Shown in pieces: positions 5,462 through 14,104 of a stretch of DNA of 24,736 bases (positions are counted from its first letter, which is position 1; the number at the start of each line of letters is the position of its first letter). The translations under genes and the position numbers were made by a program. Below the pieces are notes generated by a model that worked only from the letters and a program-made list of their open reading frames with translations, ran no database searches and had not been told where the DNA came from. The stretch is from positions 1 through 24,736 of the IMG/VR virus record IMGVR_UViG_3300013233_000055; one strand, given 5' to 3'. Origin of the DNA: a virus.

Positions 5462-5883
5462 TCTGACACCTCAACTGGCAATCTCTTCTCAACTAAAGCC
5501 AATACCTCTGGCGTAGCTACGTCCACGGTGGCCTGTGCGTCAGCACGATCAACATCATCAGTAACTAAATCAGGGTGGCGTGCGAACTTACCATCCTCAT
5601 CCTTATAATCAGGATAGTCAGCGTTATCCAAGGCATCCAATGCCAGCCTACGTTGTGCAGCTTCATAGCTTAGTGTTGCAATTAACAGGGCGTTATCAGA
5701 CTCAATGCGTGCCTTCTCTGCACTCATCTCTTTGTAGAAGTCCGACAACTCTTTCTGCTGTGCTGCATTGCCCCGTGTAAGTTGCTCCCGTTGTGCTGGT
5801 CGATACTTACCATTGATAAGGGCTTGCATGTGTACAGCGATGGTTTGAGCGTCAAAGGTTCTGCTACCCATTAGGTCAATCAT
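5458..5883 (-). CDS. Hypothetical protein downstream of the tail fibre, 141 aa
   Basis: The ATG overlaps the tail fibre stop (ATGA), so translation is probably coupled. The product is soluble and helical: KYRPAQREQLTRGNAAQQKE and FYKEMSAEKARIESDNA, followed by LSYEAAQRRLALDALDN, suggest a coiled coil over about residues 25-90. An acidic segment (YPDYKDEDGKF) and a Val/Glu-rich tail follow. Genes in this position often encode tail fibre assembly chaperones or fibre-associated subunits. No Tfa or other family motif is visible, so that role is inference. Confidence 0.6.
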   Translation of the reverse strand: MIDLMGSRTFDAQTIAVHMQALINGKYRPAQREQLTRGNAAQQKELSDFYKEMSAEKARIESDNALLIATLSYEAAQRRLALDALDNADYPDYKDEDGKFARHPDLVTDDVDRADAQATVDVATPEVLALVEKRLPVEVSE

Positions 5884-8525
5884 TGTACGGCCTCCAGTGT
5901 AATCATGTGTTTGTTAGCTGTTGCCAGCGTCACCGAATATATGAAGCCATCGAATAAGACAGGGGTAAGGTCAAAGTCAAACGGTAGCCCTGTAATCATA
6001 TCAATAGCTGCCACAATCGTACTGCCCTGTGGTGCGGAATAAGCTGTACCGTTCGCATATACAACCTTAGGCGGCGTGGAACCATTAGCACTGTTTAGCA
6101 CTAGCTGCTCCCGTAAGGGCACGGCCTTCATTGATACCCGAACATCGGTAGTTCCATTCACCTGCACGCGATCAAAGCCAAGATCTGTTGTGTCATCTTT
6201 AGCGATACCGCGATGTAATACTTCCAAGCCTTTCAGATAATCATAAGCACCTGCTGTCTCTACTGCGCATATACCAGATGACTTGAGGTATTCAGAGTCT
6301 GTCACTGCACTGGCTGTTAATAGTGCCTTAGAATCTGTACCAAATAGCTGCTTCTCTTGGTCGTACATGAACTTAACCTGCTCTGCCGATGGCGCGGTTA
6401 ATCCCACTTTAAACAGCGCCATATTGTTGTAGCCCGTAGACCACGCTGATGTCGCATTTCCAATCCTTAGCGTAGCTGTTGGGATTGATATATCGGTTGC
6501 CACCGCAAAGCTCTTGACCATGCTCCCGTTGATATAGATATATAGAACCCCAGCGTCCCTGATGAATGATAGCTTTTGCCAAGCGGTGTCACTTGAGCTG
6601 AAACCTGACAGCGAATCATAATTGGCGGCTGCACCCTTCTTAACCCTGAATGTTACGGCAGAAGACCCAGAAGAAATATAAGCGGTAACATGATCTCCGC
6701 CGATGTTCCCTAATTCAAACAAGCTATTGAACTGTAAATTTCCGGTAGCCCACATATCAAACCAGAAATCACCCGTGCCGATGTTGTTCCAATCAGCGCT
6801 CGTAGGTTCCTCGAAATAGTCTACGGCAGACGTAGCGCCATACGTATTAACCCCACCAGCATTCACTGTCTCTGTAACTGTGCCATTCTCTACCAGTGTG
6901 GCTGCCTTGACGCTCCGATCTGCCGACTTGGAGTTGGCCAGAAAGCATCTCACTGTGTTGCCGTGCATCCAGCCTGTGTTGTATAAGCTTGTTATGTAGG
7001 CAACCATGCCACTTGAAGGGTTAGAGGGTTTTCTGTGGAGCAGAGTTACTCCAGATGAACCTCCCAGCATGTTACCTGACATGTGTGACACGCTTCCAAG
7101 GATAGGTAAGTTAGCAATGCTGGCGAAAGTCTGTGAGTAAACCTCTGCAACGCCTGCGCTTTGCCAGAATTGGAACACGTCAGCGGTTAGCGTCTTGTGT
7201 ACCTGCACCGTGCGTCGGAATAGCGACCCCGGTGAGTTGTCTACGCCAAAGGCAAAGCCATCATCGAACGTCACAACCTCACCGTACCCAGCGCCACTGG
7301 CTGTAGCGTCCCAAACATTGTCAGAGCCAACACCGTCCCATCCGATCTGTGAAACACCGCCGTTTGTGGCTGCATAAATCGTAGACACTGGCACACCATT
7401 AACCAACGGAGCGTTCTTTAGCGTTGTGATTGCTACGGAGTTGACTGCGTTGCTTGCGATGCCATCGGTCACTCTACTGCTATGTGATAGATTCGCATTC
7501 CTTTCTGATATATCCCCTTTATATCTCCATGTTGCACCTACCCTCCACAAGTCTCGTAGATCACCAAGGAAATCAATTACATTTGCCCCTCCTCCTGCCC
7601 CTGAGTCGGCGGCCACTAACTTCCCGTTATGGAACGCTATGGAGGCTATAGAGTTGTTATAAAGCATCTGCCCTATCCCTGCATTAAACACCATCCACAT
7701 CGGAACACCCGGATCAGTCAAGTCATAAATAGTAACCTTAGCCGCTTCTGCAACTATCAAGCCCTTAGCAATACCACCTAGCTTAGCGCCGCGTGTGGCT
7801 GTGTTCAGAGCCTCTGTGTTCCAAGAGCGATGCACGTCATTCATCCACTGTCTACGTGCTTCTGGATGCCAGTCAGCTACGTCAAACTGAACTACGGCTA
7901 CTGCGTTGGCTGTGATGGTGGCTGTGATAGCAGCGAGGCCACCAAGGTTAGTGCGCTCGGATGCTGTCAGTATCTTAGCATCTGCGCCCTCAACCATGCT
8001 ATCCATAGAGAAGACATCAGCTTGAATTACATTTGGATCGTAATCGGAGACCAGCATATCGCCTGTACCTGAGCCCGCCACACCCGGATCGCCTTTAGCT
8101 CCAGTGGCACCATTCAGTACGGTGAATGTACCGATGGTTATTGTCTCCCCCGAATCACCCCAAGCGGTATAGGTATCGACCGTGCCTTCCGCCCCTGTCC
8201 CAGAGGTTAAGGATGTGTGGTCAATATCCTGCCCTGTTGCACCTGTATTACCTGTAGATCCAGTAGCGCCATTCAGCACGGTAAATGTGCCTTTAACCAC
8301 GGTCTCACCCACATCACCCCATGCGGTGTAGGTGTCAACTGTTCCGGCTACTCCTGTGCCAGCCGTTTTGCTAGTGTGGTCAATAGTTACAGACACAACT
8401 GTTCCATCGCCTAAAACCATCTGGCTATTGGCAGGGTCATGCTGCACTAAAAGCTGGTCTAAATCAGCACCCTGCAAGGTGCCTCCGGCCTGTTGTATCG
8501 CGTCAAAACTTACTGGTACTGCCAT
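5880..8525 (-). CDS. Tail fibre protein with collagen-like segments and LamG-type domain
   Basis: This is an 881-residue adhesin of the tail tip. Residues 49-142 hold two copies of a ~41-residue beta-rich unit (DHTS..., ending GTFTVLNGATG), each followed by a short collagen-like Gly-X-Y run (GATGSTGNTGATG at 86-98; GATGAKGDPG at 139-148), which would trimerise. Residues ~255-545 contain recurring units such as SIASIAFHNGKLVAA and NVIDFLGDL that look like a propeller-type repeat region. Residues ~583-730 form a laminin-G/concanavalin-like domain (WQKLSFIRDAG, YIYINGSMVKSF, ending SAEQVKFMYDQEKQLFG). The remaining ~150 residues are beta-rich and contain no recognised domain. It should bind the host surface. 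The ATG is six bases after GGAGG located in the last codons of the hub gene. Confidence 0.82.
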   Translation of the reverse strand: MAVPVSFDAIQQAGGTLQGADLDQLLVQHDPANSQMVLGDGTVVSVTIDHTSKTAGTGVAGTVDTYTAWGDVGETVVKGTFTVLNGATGSTGNTGATGQDIDHTSLTSGTGAEGTVDTYTAWGDSGETITIGTFTVLNGATGAKGDPGVAGSGTGDMLVSDYDPNVIQADVFSMDSMVEGADAKILTASERTNLGGLAAITATITANAVAVVQFDVADWHPEARRQWMNDVHRSWNTEALNTATRGAKLGGIAKGLIVAEAAKVTIYDLTDPGVPMWMVFNAGIGQMLYNNSIASIAFHNGKLVAADSGAGGGANVIDFLGDLRDLWRVGATWRYKGDISERNANLSHSSRVTDGIASNAVNSVAITTLKNAPLVNGVPVSTIYAATNGGVSQIGWDGVGSDNVWDATASGAGYGEVVTFDDGFAFGVDNSPGSLFRRTVQVHKTLTADVFQFWQSAGVAEVYSQTFASIANLPILGSVSHMSGNMLGGSSGVTLLHRKPSNPSSGMVAYITSLYNTGWMHGNTVRCFLANSKSADRSVKAATLVENGTVTETVNAGGVNTYGATSAVDYFEEPTSADWNNIGTGDFWFDMWATGNLQFNSLFELGNIGGDHVTAYISSGSSAVTFRVKKGAAANYDSLSGFSSSDTAWQKLSFIRDAGVLYIYINGSMVKSFAVATDISIPTATLRIGNATSAWSTGYNNMALFKVGLTAPSAEQVKFMYDQEKQLFGTDSKALLTASAVTDSEYLKSSGICAVETAGAYDYLKGLEVLHRGIAKDDTTDLGFDRVQVNGTTDVRVSMKAVPLREQLVLNSANGSTPPKVVYANGTAYSAPQGSTIVAAIDMITGLPFDFDLTPVLFDGFIYSVTLATANKHMITLEAVQ
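8100..8222 (-). repeat. Tail fibre repeat unit, copy 2
   Basis: This encodes residues 102-142 of the tail fibre, the second ~41-residue unit. It shares DHTS, GTVDTYTAWGD, GET and GTFTVLNGATG with copy 1. The copies differ at scattered codons, so the duplication is not recent. Confidence 0.7.
8259..8381 (-). repeat. Tail fibre repeat unit, copy 1
   Basis: This encodes residues 49-89 of the tail fibre and is separated from copy 2 by 36 bases encoding collagen-like Gly-X-Y triplets. The arrangement is a beta-rich unit, a collagen-like linker, another beta-rich unit and another linker at the N-terminal, tail-proximal end of the fibre. Confidence 0.7.
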
Positions 8526-8526
8526 G

Positions 8527-10917
8527 TTAAACCTCCAAGAAAGACATTTTCAGCGATTGGCCTTTCCAATCAATGTCTTTTCTTATGATAATATAATCGC
8601 CTTGGCCTTGATCGAACGGCGGCAAGCCTTTACTGATGAATGAAGACACATCTCCAGCCTCCATGCCGAGCAATCGCATTGAAACTGACACGTTTGTTAA
8701 CACTCTACGCCCGTCTTTCCATCTGCCAACATACAATGCGGCGCGTGTCTGTAGCTCCACGTCTGGAACGCTCCATTTGTCCTTAAACACCTCTAATCCA
8801 ACCATCTCATACGCAGTTATGGAGTCGGCATCAGCAAATGCAAAAGAGTTTAGAAACTGCTCATCACCCTCGCCATCGCCTGTGTAACCGGACATAATCA
8901 GGCATTCGTTCTTTAAGTCTTTCCAGCCGCGCCGATATGAAAAACCTGCTTTTACATCAGCGTTTGTGATCGCTTCAATCGGTTGCGTTACAGGCTCCTC
9001 AACCAAGGCCATTTTACCTTGCCGCATCACCCATTGCGCGTTTAGCAGCCACGCTAGCTCTGCCAATAGCGTTAACGCTCCCACGGGTTTAGTGATGATT
9101 CTTGTGCCGCGCATATTCGGATATGTAAGCTTGAGCGCCGCCAATGAATCCAAGTCAATGCGCTGCGTTGGGAGATTCACATGGTTGACTAGAATATCCT
9201 TACAAACATCGGCCAAGTGCCATTCTTGCCCTCCGTCTGGCGATGTTAGATTGGTATAAACAATGTCTTGCCAAACCGTGCCATTGTCCTGCCACGTTGC
9301 GCCAGAAACAGGTGTGACTGCGCCGCCGTTCGATACACCTGATGCAACAAGAGCCTTCCAAGAGTTGGTGCCAAACACAACCACATCACCAATAGCGTAA
9401 TCGACTGTGGCATCCCACACTGCGCCAGCTTTAATGCGAGGGAGCTTCACATCGACAATATCCATGTCGTCCTGAATTGTCAGCGTGTACTGCTTTCCAT
9501 TCCATGCTGCGTCCGCCACGATGCCGCGATATATCTCACTTGATACCGCAGAACCATCAATCATATAGCCTACGCGAACCGCCACTTGCTTTCCGCGCAA
9601 TGGCTTAGCCATCACATCATTGATGGCGGGTTCAGGCGCTAGGGTAGCCGTCATGCGTCCAATCATAGATTGCGACACTTTCGGCGACATTTGAGCCGAT
9701 ACGGTTGAGATATGACTCAATCCACGAATACCATCTTGTCTTTTTTCTGTCGTAAATATCGCCCCAAGCGGAAACGACCATGAGGGAGATATACCCGGAG
9801 ATAGAGGGTCAACCGTTGTAATCATGGAAGCATGCGTGCCAATCTTTAATGGCGCGTCCTGATACGTTATTTCTATCTTACCCATCACTGGCGCTTCATC
9901 GTTTGCAGAATTGGCAGCTTGAGCAATGTGCGCGCGCCAAAACTGATGCGCTGGTATCTCACTGCCTGACTCGACCACCCCAACCAGCGTCCAGTTATTA
10001 TTGGTCGCTTCAAGCGCGATCACAGAACTATCAGTATGGTACAGCGTCACAATTTGCGAAGCCGTTGCAGGCACAGTATCGACAAAAGAAATCGTACCCG
10101 TGTTCAGTGGGATGACACCCATATCCATTTGGCGAGTCAATGAACCGATCGACTGGTATCCCTCTTGTCCACCAATCGACATTGCACCATTAAGCGAGTC
10201 AATACGCCAAACAGCATCAGCAACCGTGTATACAAAGACACTCAATGAGAATGTATAATTGGTTGAAGGGACAAAGCCCGGATTGGGCAGGTCGGCCTCT
10301 GCAAATGTCAGATACCCAACGAGCAATGTGTAGTCGCGGCCTTTGGATATAGAGGCATCAAAGCCTGTCAGTGTGATTGTAGACACTGCCAGAGATGGCG
10401 TAAATGTAACTCGCCGACCCACTTGATTACCATTGCCATCAACGAGGCGTGCATAACATGTTCGTGCTGTGAATCCTGCATATTGGGTGCGTACAATGAG
10501 TTCATCGACGATACTTGTCGCTTGCGCGGCAAAAGGTATCCCATGTTCTGAAACTTGGCTGCTGATTGTCTTGTCATACGAGTCTAGCACCAATCGCGTG
10601 CCAGTGAAGAAGTTACCTTCGGTGTGCCAATGCGCGATGACGTTGCCGCTCATGCTGATTGTCGCATCTAAAACATCAGTGCCTCCGTATGCCGCCGCGA
10701 CCGCTGCACCTGCTGCAAGGGTCACACCGCCTAGAACACGGTCAAACGATACGCTTACATCAGAACCCACCATCGGGTCATCAACGCCTGTCCATTGCGT
10801 GCGTGAATCAATCGCCACACGCGCTGCAACGTCTGCGTAAATATCCACAAACACAACAGGCTCTTGCCGCTGACGATCAACTGCCGCGTCAATGATGCGA
10901 GGGTCAATAGCTAGCAC
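8527..10917 (-). CDS. Tail tip hub protein (gpJ/baseplate-hub functional analogue)
   Basis: This 796-residue protein starts with GTG; its first base overlaps the TAG of the upstream gene. Position between the distal tail protein and the fibre, and the size, fit the central tail hub that closes the tube and carries the fibre. Residues ~340-500 (GKIEITYQDAPLKIG, later YTLTIQDDMDIVDVKLP) and ~560-796 (ILVNHVNLPTQRI, LLAELAWLLNAQWVMRQGKM, and a C-terminal DYIIIRKDIDWKGQSLKMSF) look like hub beta-barrel domains. Between them, residues ~500-552 contain WDATVDYAIGDVVVFGTNSW and ATWQDNG, resembling a CBM5/12-type carbohydrate-binding module inserted in a loop. The N-terminal ~250 residues contain beta-sandwich-like sequence. 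The assignment rests on context more than on a strict motif. Confidence 0.7.
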   Translation of the reverse strand: MLAIDPRIIDAAVDRQRQEPVVFVDIYADVAARVAIDSRTQWTGVDDPMVGSDVSVSFDRVLGGVTLAAGAAVAAAYGGTDVLDATISMSGNVIAHWHTEGNFFTGTRLVLDSYDKTISSQVSEHGIPFAAQATSIVDELIVRTQYAGFTARTCYARLVDGNGNQVGRRVTFTPSLAVSTITLTGFDASISKGRDYTLLVGYLTFAEADLPNPGFVPSTNYTFSLSVFVYTVADAVWRIDSLNGAMSIGGQEGYQSIGSLTRQMDMGVIPLNTGTISFVDTVPATASQIVTLYHTDSSVIALEATNNNWTLVGVVESGSEIPAHQFWRAHIAQAANSANDEAPVMGKIEITYQDAPLKIGTHASMITTVDPLSPGISPSWSFPLGAIFTTEKRQDGIRGLSHISTVSAQMSPKVSQSMIGRMTATLAPEPAINDVMAKPLRGKQVAVRVGYMIDGSAVSSEIYRGIVADAAWNGKQYTLTIQDDMDIVDVKLPRIKAGAVWDATVDYAIGDVVVFGTNSWKALVASGVSNGGAVTPVSGATWQDNGTVWQDIVYTNLTSPDGGQEWHLADVCKDILVNHVNLPTQRIDLDSLAALKLTYPNMRGTRIITKPVGALTLLAELAWLLNAQWVMRQGKMALVEEPVTQPIEAITNADVKAGFSYRRGWKDLKNECLIMSGYTGDGEGDEQFLNSFAFADADSITAYEMVGLEVFKDKWSVPDVELQTRAALYVGRWKDGRRVLTNVSVSMRLLGMEAGDVSSFISKGLPPFDQGQGDYIIIRKDIDWKGQSLKMSFLEV

Positions 10918-11735
10918 TATACGTCCTCAACCAGTTTTAATGCCATAGACCGATGCACAGCCGATTTAATGGGGAATGCTGTCGTGTCGGCATCCTGCAT
11001 CATGAAATAGCACTCGTTCGGAGCGGTGTCCGGCATCCATGCCCACCAGAAGCTTTCCATCGTCTCCAGAACGTCCTCGCGGAAATTGTCGATCGCAGTG
11101 TCATAAGCACTGCGTTCAAGCACTGACCAACGCGGATTTAACTCCAAGCGACGATAGTGCAATGTCTTATAAAGACGGCCAGACATAGCTGTAAACTTGG
11201 CACCTCGATAGACCTCATTGTATGGGTCATATCCATAATCAACATTGGGCATCTCAAGCATCGCTCCGAGAAACAATTCGGGGATAACCATGTCGGTCAA
11301 GGCAGGCTGGCCTGTGTAGGTCATCTCATAGTTTCGGATATTGGACGCGCCAACAGGAACCACTGTATGCGCCGGAAGCTTATATACTGTGGACGTGTTC
11401 TCTGCCGTCATTGCGCCAGATGCGATAGTGGTAAAAGCCACTCCGTCGAAAAAGCCTAACGTGAAGCTGCCAGCATCGGACTTGAAGCCCACGGCATCAT
11501 TTCTATGTGCGCCCAGAACCAGCGCCTGAGCCTCAGTGGTGACTGAAATCAAGAACGTAACAACGCCAGACGCATCTGAACGTGCAATGCTTGGACTCAG
11601 CAAATCCTGATTGAACATGCGCGTTGCCAATGAGCCGCCGCCGGATGTGCCAACATTAAACTGGATGGTGGAAACGCCATCGAGGGCGTTCAGGTCAACA
11701 ACGCTTGAGTGTACGATAATCGGTTGATCTGCCAT
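10917..11735 (-). CDS. Putative distal tail / minor tail protein
   Basis: This 272-residue protein starts at an ATG overlapping the tape measure stop by one base (TAATG). It lies directly after the tape measure, the usual place of the distal tail protein or gpM/gpL-type minor tail proteins. It is beta-rich in the N-terminal two thirds (VTFLISVTTEAQALVLGA, FTLGFFDGVAFTTIASG). The conserved-looking C-terminal third holds YRRLELNPRWSVLERSAYD and ETMESFWWAWMPDTAPNECY, ending in HRSMALKLVEDV. No catalytic motif is seen. It should join the end of the tail tube to the hub. The specific family is not identified. Confidence 0.62.
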   Translation of the reverse strand: MADQPIIVHSSVVDLNALDGVSTIQFNVGTSGGGSLATRMFNQDLLSPSIARSDASGVVTFLISVTTEAQALVLGAHRNDAVGFKSDAGSFTLGFFDGVAFTTIASGAMTAENTSTVYKLPAHTVVPVGASNIRNYEMTYTGQPALTDMVIPELFLGAMLEMPNVDYGYDPYNEVYRGAKFTAMSGRLYKTLHYRRLELNPRWSVLERSAYDTAIDNFREDVLETMESFWWAWMPDTAPNECYFMMQDADTTAFPIKSAVHRSMALKLVEDV

Positions 11736-14104
11736 TACACCACCACCACGCCCATACCACGGTCAAAAGAATCTTGGATATGAGGCGCTAAAGAATCAGC
11801 TAATTGCTGTGCAGCGATTGGGTCAACCAATCCTGCGGTAGTTTCTACCACGATTGTTAGCTGAGGGGAAGGTTGAACCTGCTCAGGCGGGATGGACGTG
11901 TTATTCACTGGTGCAAGCGATCCACCACTGGATATTGAAGTTCCTAATCCCCCCGCTGCGCCTCCGCCCATCTTTGTCGAAGCAATCTTGGCAACATTTG
12001 CTGCGCCAGCCGCCGCTATAAGCCCAGAAACAACAACAGCAACAGGAAACGGCAACTCCGCAAACACCTTATTGGCTGCCGTTATTGTGCTTATAATGGT
12101 GTTAGCAATGGCGGCTGCTTTTCCAATCTCAAACATCTTACGGTTTTCTGAGTCCATCATCCCGGACAGCATCTTCAAGCCCTTTTGCGTCATGTCAATC
12201 TTGTCGTCCAATGTCATTTCATCAAACTTCTTCATGCTGTTAGCCACGACTATAGCATCTTTGGACATGGCCTCTAAATTAACAAGCTTATTGCTACGGA
12301 AAATGTTGCCAAACTCCTCCGCAAGACCAGCCTCGGCTTCACCCATGAGTTTAAGGCGCTCCATCTTGCGCTCGTCTGCTGCAATATCAATCTCATCAAT
12401 CTTGTCTGCTGTTTCCTGAGCCGCGACCAGCTTTGCCTCATCGAATGAAAGCTGTAGGTCTGCCGTAAGCAAGTTGGCATCACGAAGCTTTTCCATGCGT
12501 TCGTCTATTCGCGCAAACTCACGCTCAAGCTTTAAAAGCTCAGCCGCTTCTTCGCTCTCTGTGAGTGCAATGAAGGTCAAATGCTTATCGCTAAGCATCT
12601 TGGTTTCGCGCTTGAGTATGGCCTCTTTTATGCTGACTACTTTACGGTCATGAGCCTCTACCAGTGAGTCAAGAGCCTTGTCGTATCCCGATATTGCAGC
12701 GCTTCTCTTTTCCGCGCTAACCTTTTCACTAAACGTGACGAGGTCAAGGTGTTCAGTCAGCTTCGCCAACTTCTGTTCATAAAGAGTGTCTTCCCTGTCT
12801 AGTCCCGATTTGCCGAACGATGAGGCTATCTCCGCCTGTCGCGTAAAAAACTCTATCTGCTTGCTGGCTAACTTGTCTGCGGCAATCTGAGCTTTTGATA
12901 GCTCGTCGCCACCGCCTCCGGTCGGCTTATTCTCTTTGTCGTCCCCCTCCATCAAAATGGAGCGTGCATCAACGTATGCGGAAAGCATGTCCTTGGCTTC
13001 TTCTAGCTGTATCTTTAGCTGCTTAACATGGCCGCCCGCTAATGGCACGCCTGAAAAGAAGTCTATTCGCCCCTTTAGCCTGTCAACCTCTGAACCCCAT
13101 GTGTTCACACCATCCGTGGCCTCTTTCATGAGCGGAACGGTGTCATTAAGCCACTGGTAATACTCAGTAAACATGTTCATAGTGTCTTGCAAGACTCTTG
13201 ATGTAGCGGCTAAGAGGTCAATGGTTCCGCTCTCTGCCAATGCCACGCCTAGTTTAAACCAAGCCGTACTCAAGCGATTAAGTTCTTGCTGGAGGTTATG
13301 GGCAGCGCGTTCGGCGGCTGTACCAAACTCAGTGTTCATGATTTTAGCCATTGCTGGCAGGAGGTCTTTAGCAAGCACCTCTCCATTCTCAAGCATCTTG
13401 TTCAGTTCTTTGGTGGTTCTACCCATTGCCTTGGCGGCCATACCAAATGCGCCAACCAGACGGTCGCCAAGCTGACCCCTCAATTCTTCGGCCTGAACAT
13501 TTCCTTTGCTTAGCATTTGTTCAAATGCCTTCATTGATCCGGCAGCTTGGTCAACTGTCATGCCAAGGGCTGATGCGGCTGTCATTGTTGCAGAGAAAAG
13601 CTCTTTTACGCCTTCACCTTCAAGACTGGTTCCTTTGGCGGCGGCTGCAAGCTTCGCATACGCATCTGCTGACTCTTGAAGGCTAAACCCTAATCGGTCT
13701 GATTCGGCAGAAAGGAACTCGAACGCCTTGGCTGAGTCGCCTGTGGCTAACTCTAAGGTGTTCATCATGCGCTGATAAGCCATTCCATCGGAAGCAGACT
13801 TAACAAGAATGCCTGTGATAGAGCCTATTGCAGCTCCAAAGAGAAGACCTTTACCACTAACGGTATCAAACGCAGAAGCGAGTGCAGATAGACGACCAGC
13901 ATGCTTACCGAGTGCGCCCTCTGCGACTGCCGCTGTGCGCGACATATTACGCAATGCACCAGTGAATTTACTGGAAGACTTACTCGCTCTGCCAGTCTTT
14001 TTACCTACGTCACCAAGCTTGTTTTCGATCTTGCCCAACGCAGAAGTGGCTTTGCCCGCGCCATCAACGCTGAAGGTTATGGATACATTTTTACCTAGCG
14101 CCAT
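11735..14104 (-). CDS. Tail tape measure protein
   Basis: This 789-residue protein sets tail length and is ejected with the DNA. Residues ~80-270 match the tape-measure N-terminal domain (FGAAIGSITGILVKSASDG, MNTLELATGDSAKAFEFL, AGSMKAFEQMLSKGNVQAEE, LRGQLGDRLVGAFGMAAKAM). Residues ~400-640 are long charged helices (KQIEFFTRQAEIASSFG, ELLKLEREFARIDERMEKL). Residues ~663-708 are strongly hydrophobic (NTIISTITAANKVFAEL, VAVVVSGLIAAAGAANVAKI) and could enter the host membrane. A Gly/Ser-rich linker and a short beta-containing tail close it. With about 0.15 nm per residue, an empirical rule for siphophages, a tail near 120 nm is expected. The ATG overlaps the end of the gpT frame by 14 bases. Confidence 0.92.
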   Translation of the reverse strand: MALGKNVSITFSVDGAGKATSALGKIENKLGDVGKKTGRASKSSSKFTGALRNMSRTAAVAEGALGKHAGRLSALASAFDTVSGKGLLFGAAIGSITGILVKSASDGMAYQRMMNTLELATGDSAKAFEFLSAESDRLGFSLQESADAYAKLAAAAKGTSLEGEGVKELFSATMTAASALGMTVDQAAGSMKAFEQMLSKGNVQAEELRGQLGDRLVGAFGMAAKAMGRTTKELNKMLENGEVLAKDLLPAMAKIMNTEFGTAAERAAHNLQQELNRLSTAWFKLGVALAESGTIDLLAATSRVLQDTMNMFTEYYQWLNDTVPLMKEATDGVNTWGSEVDRLKGRIDFFSGVPLAGGHVKQLKIQLEEAKDMLSAYVDARSILMEGDDKENKPTGGGGDELSKAQIAADKLASKQIEFFTRQAEIASSFGKSGLDREDTLYEQKLAKLTEHLDLVTFSEKVSAEKRSAAISGYDKALDSLVEAHDRKVVSIKEAILKRETKMLSDKHLTFIALTESEEAAELLKLEREFARIDERMEKLRDANLLTADLQLSFDEAKLVAAQETADKIDEIDIAADERKMERLKLMGEAEAGLAEEFGNIFRSNKLVNLEAMSKDAIVVANSMKKFDEMTLDDKIDMTQKGLKMLSGMMDSENRKMFEIGKAAAIANTIISTITAANKVFAELPFPVAVVVSGLIAAAGAANVAKIASTKMGGGAAGGLGTSISSGGSLAPVNNTSIPPEQVQPSPQLTIVVETTAGLVDPIAAQQLADSLAPHIQDSFDRGMGVVVV

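Noticed and set aside
11892-12419. Long + strand open frame (175 codons) opposite the tape measure
   Set aside because: It is antisense to a clear tape measure gene, has low-complexity Ala/Ser/Ile composition from the complementary codons and has no ribosome binding site.
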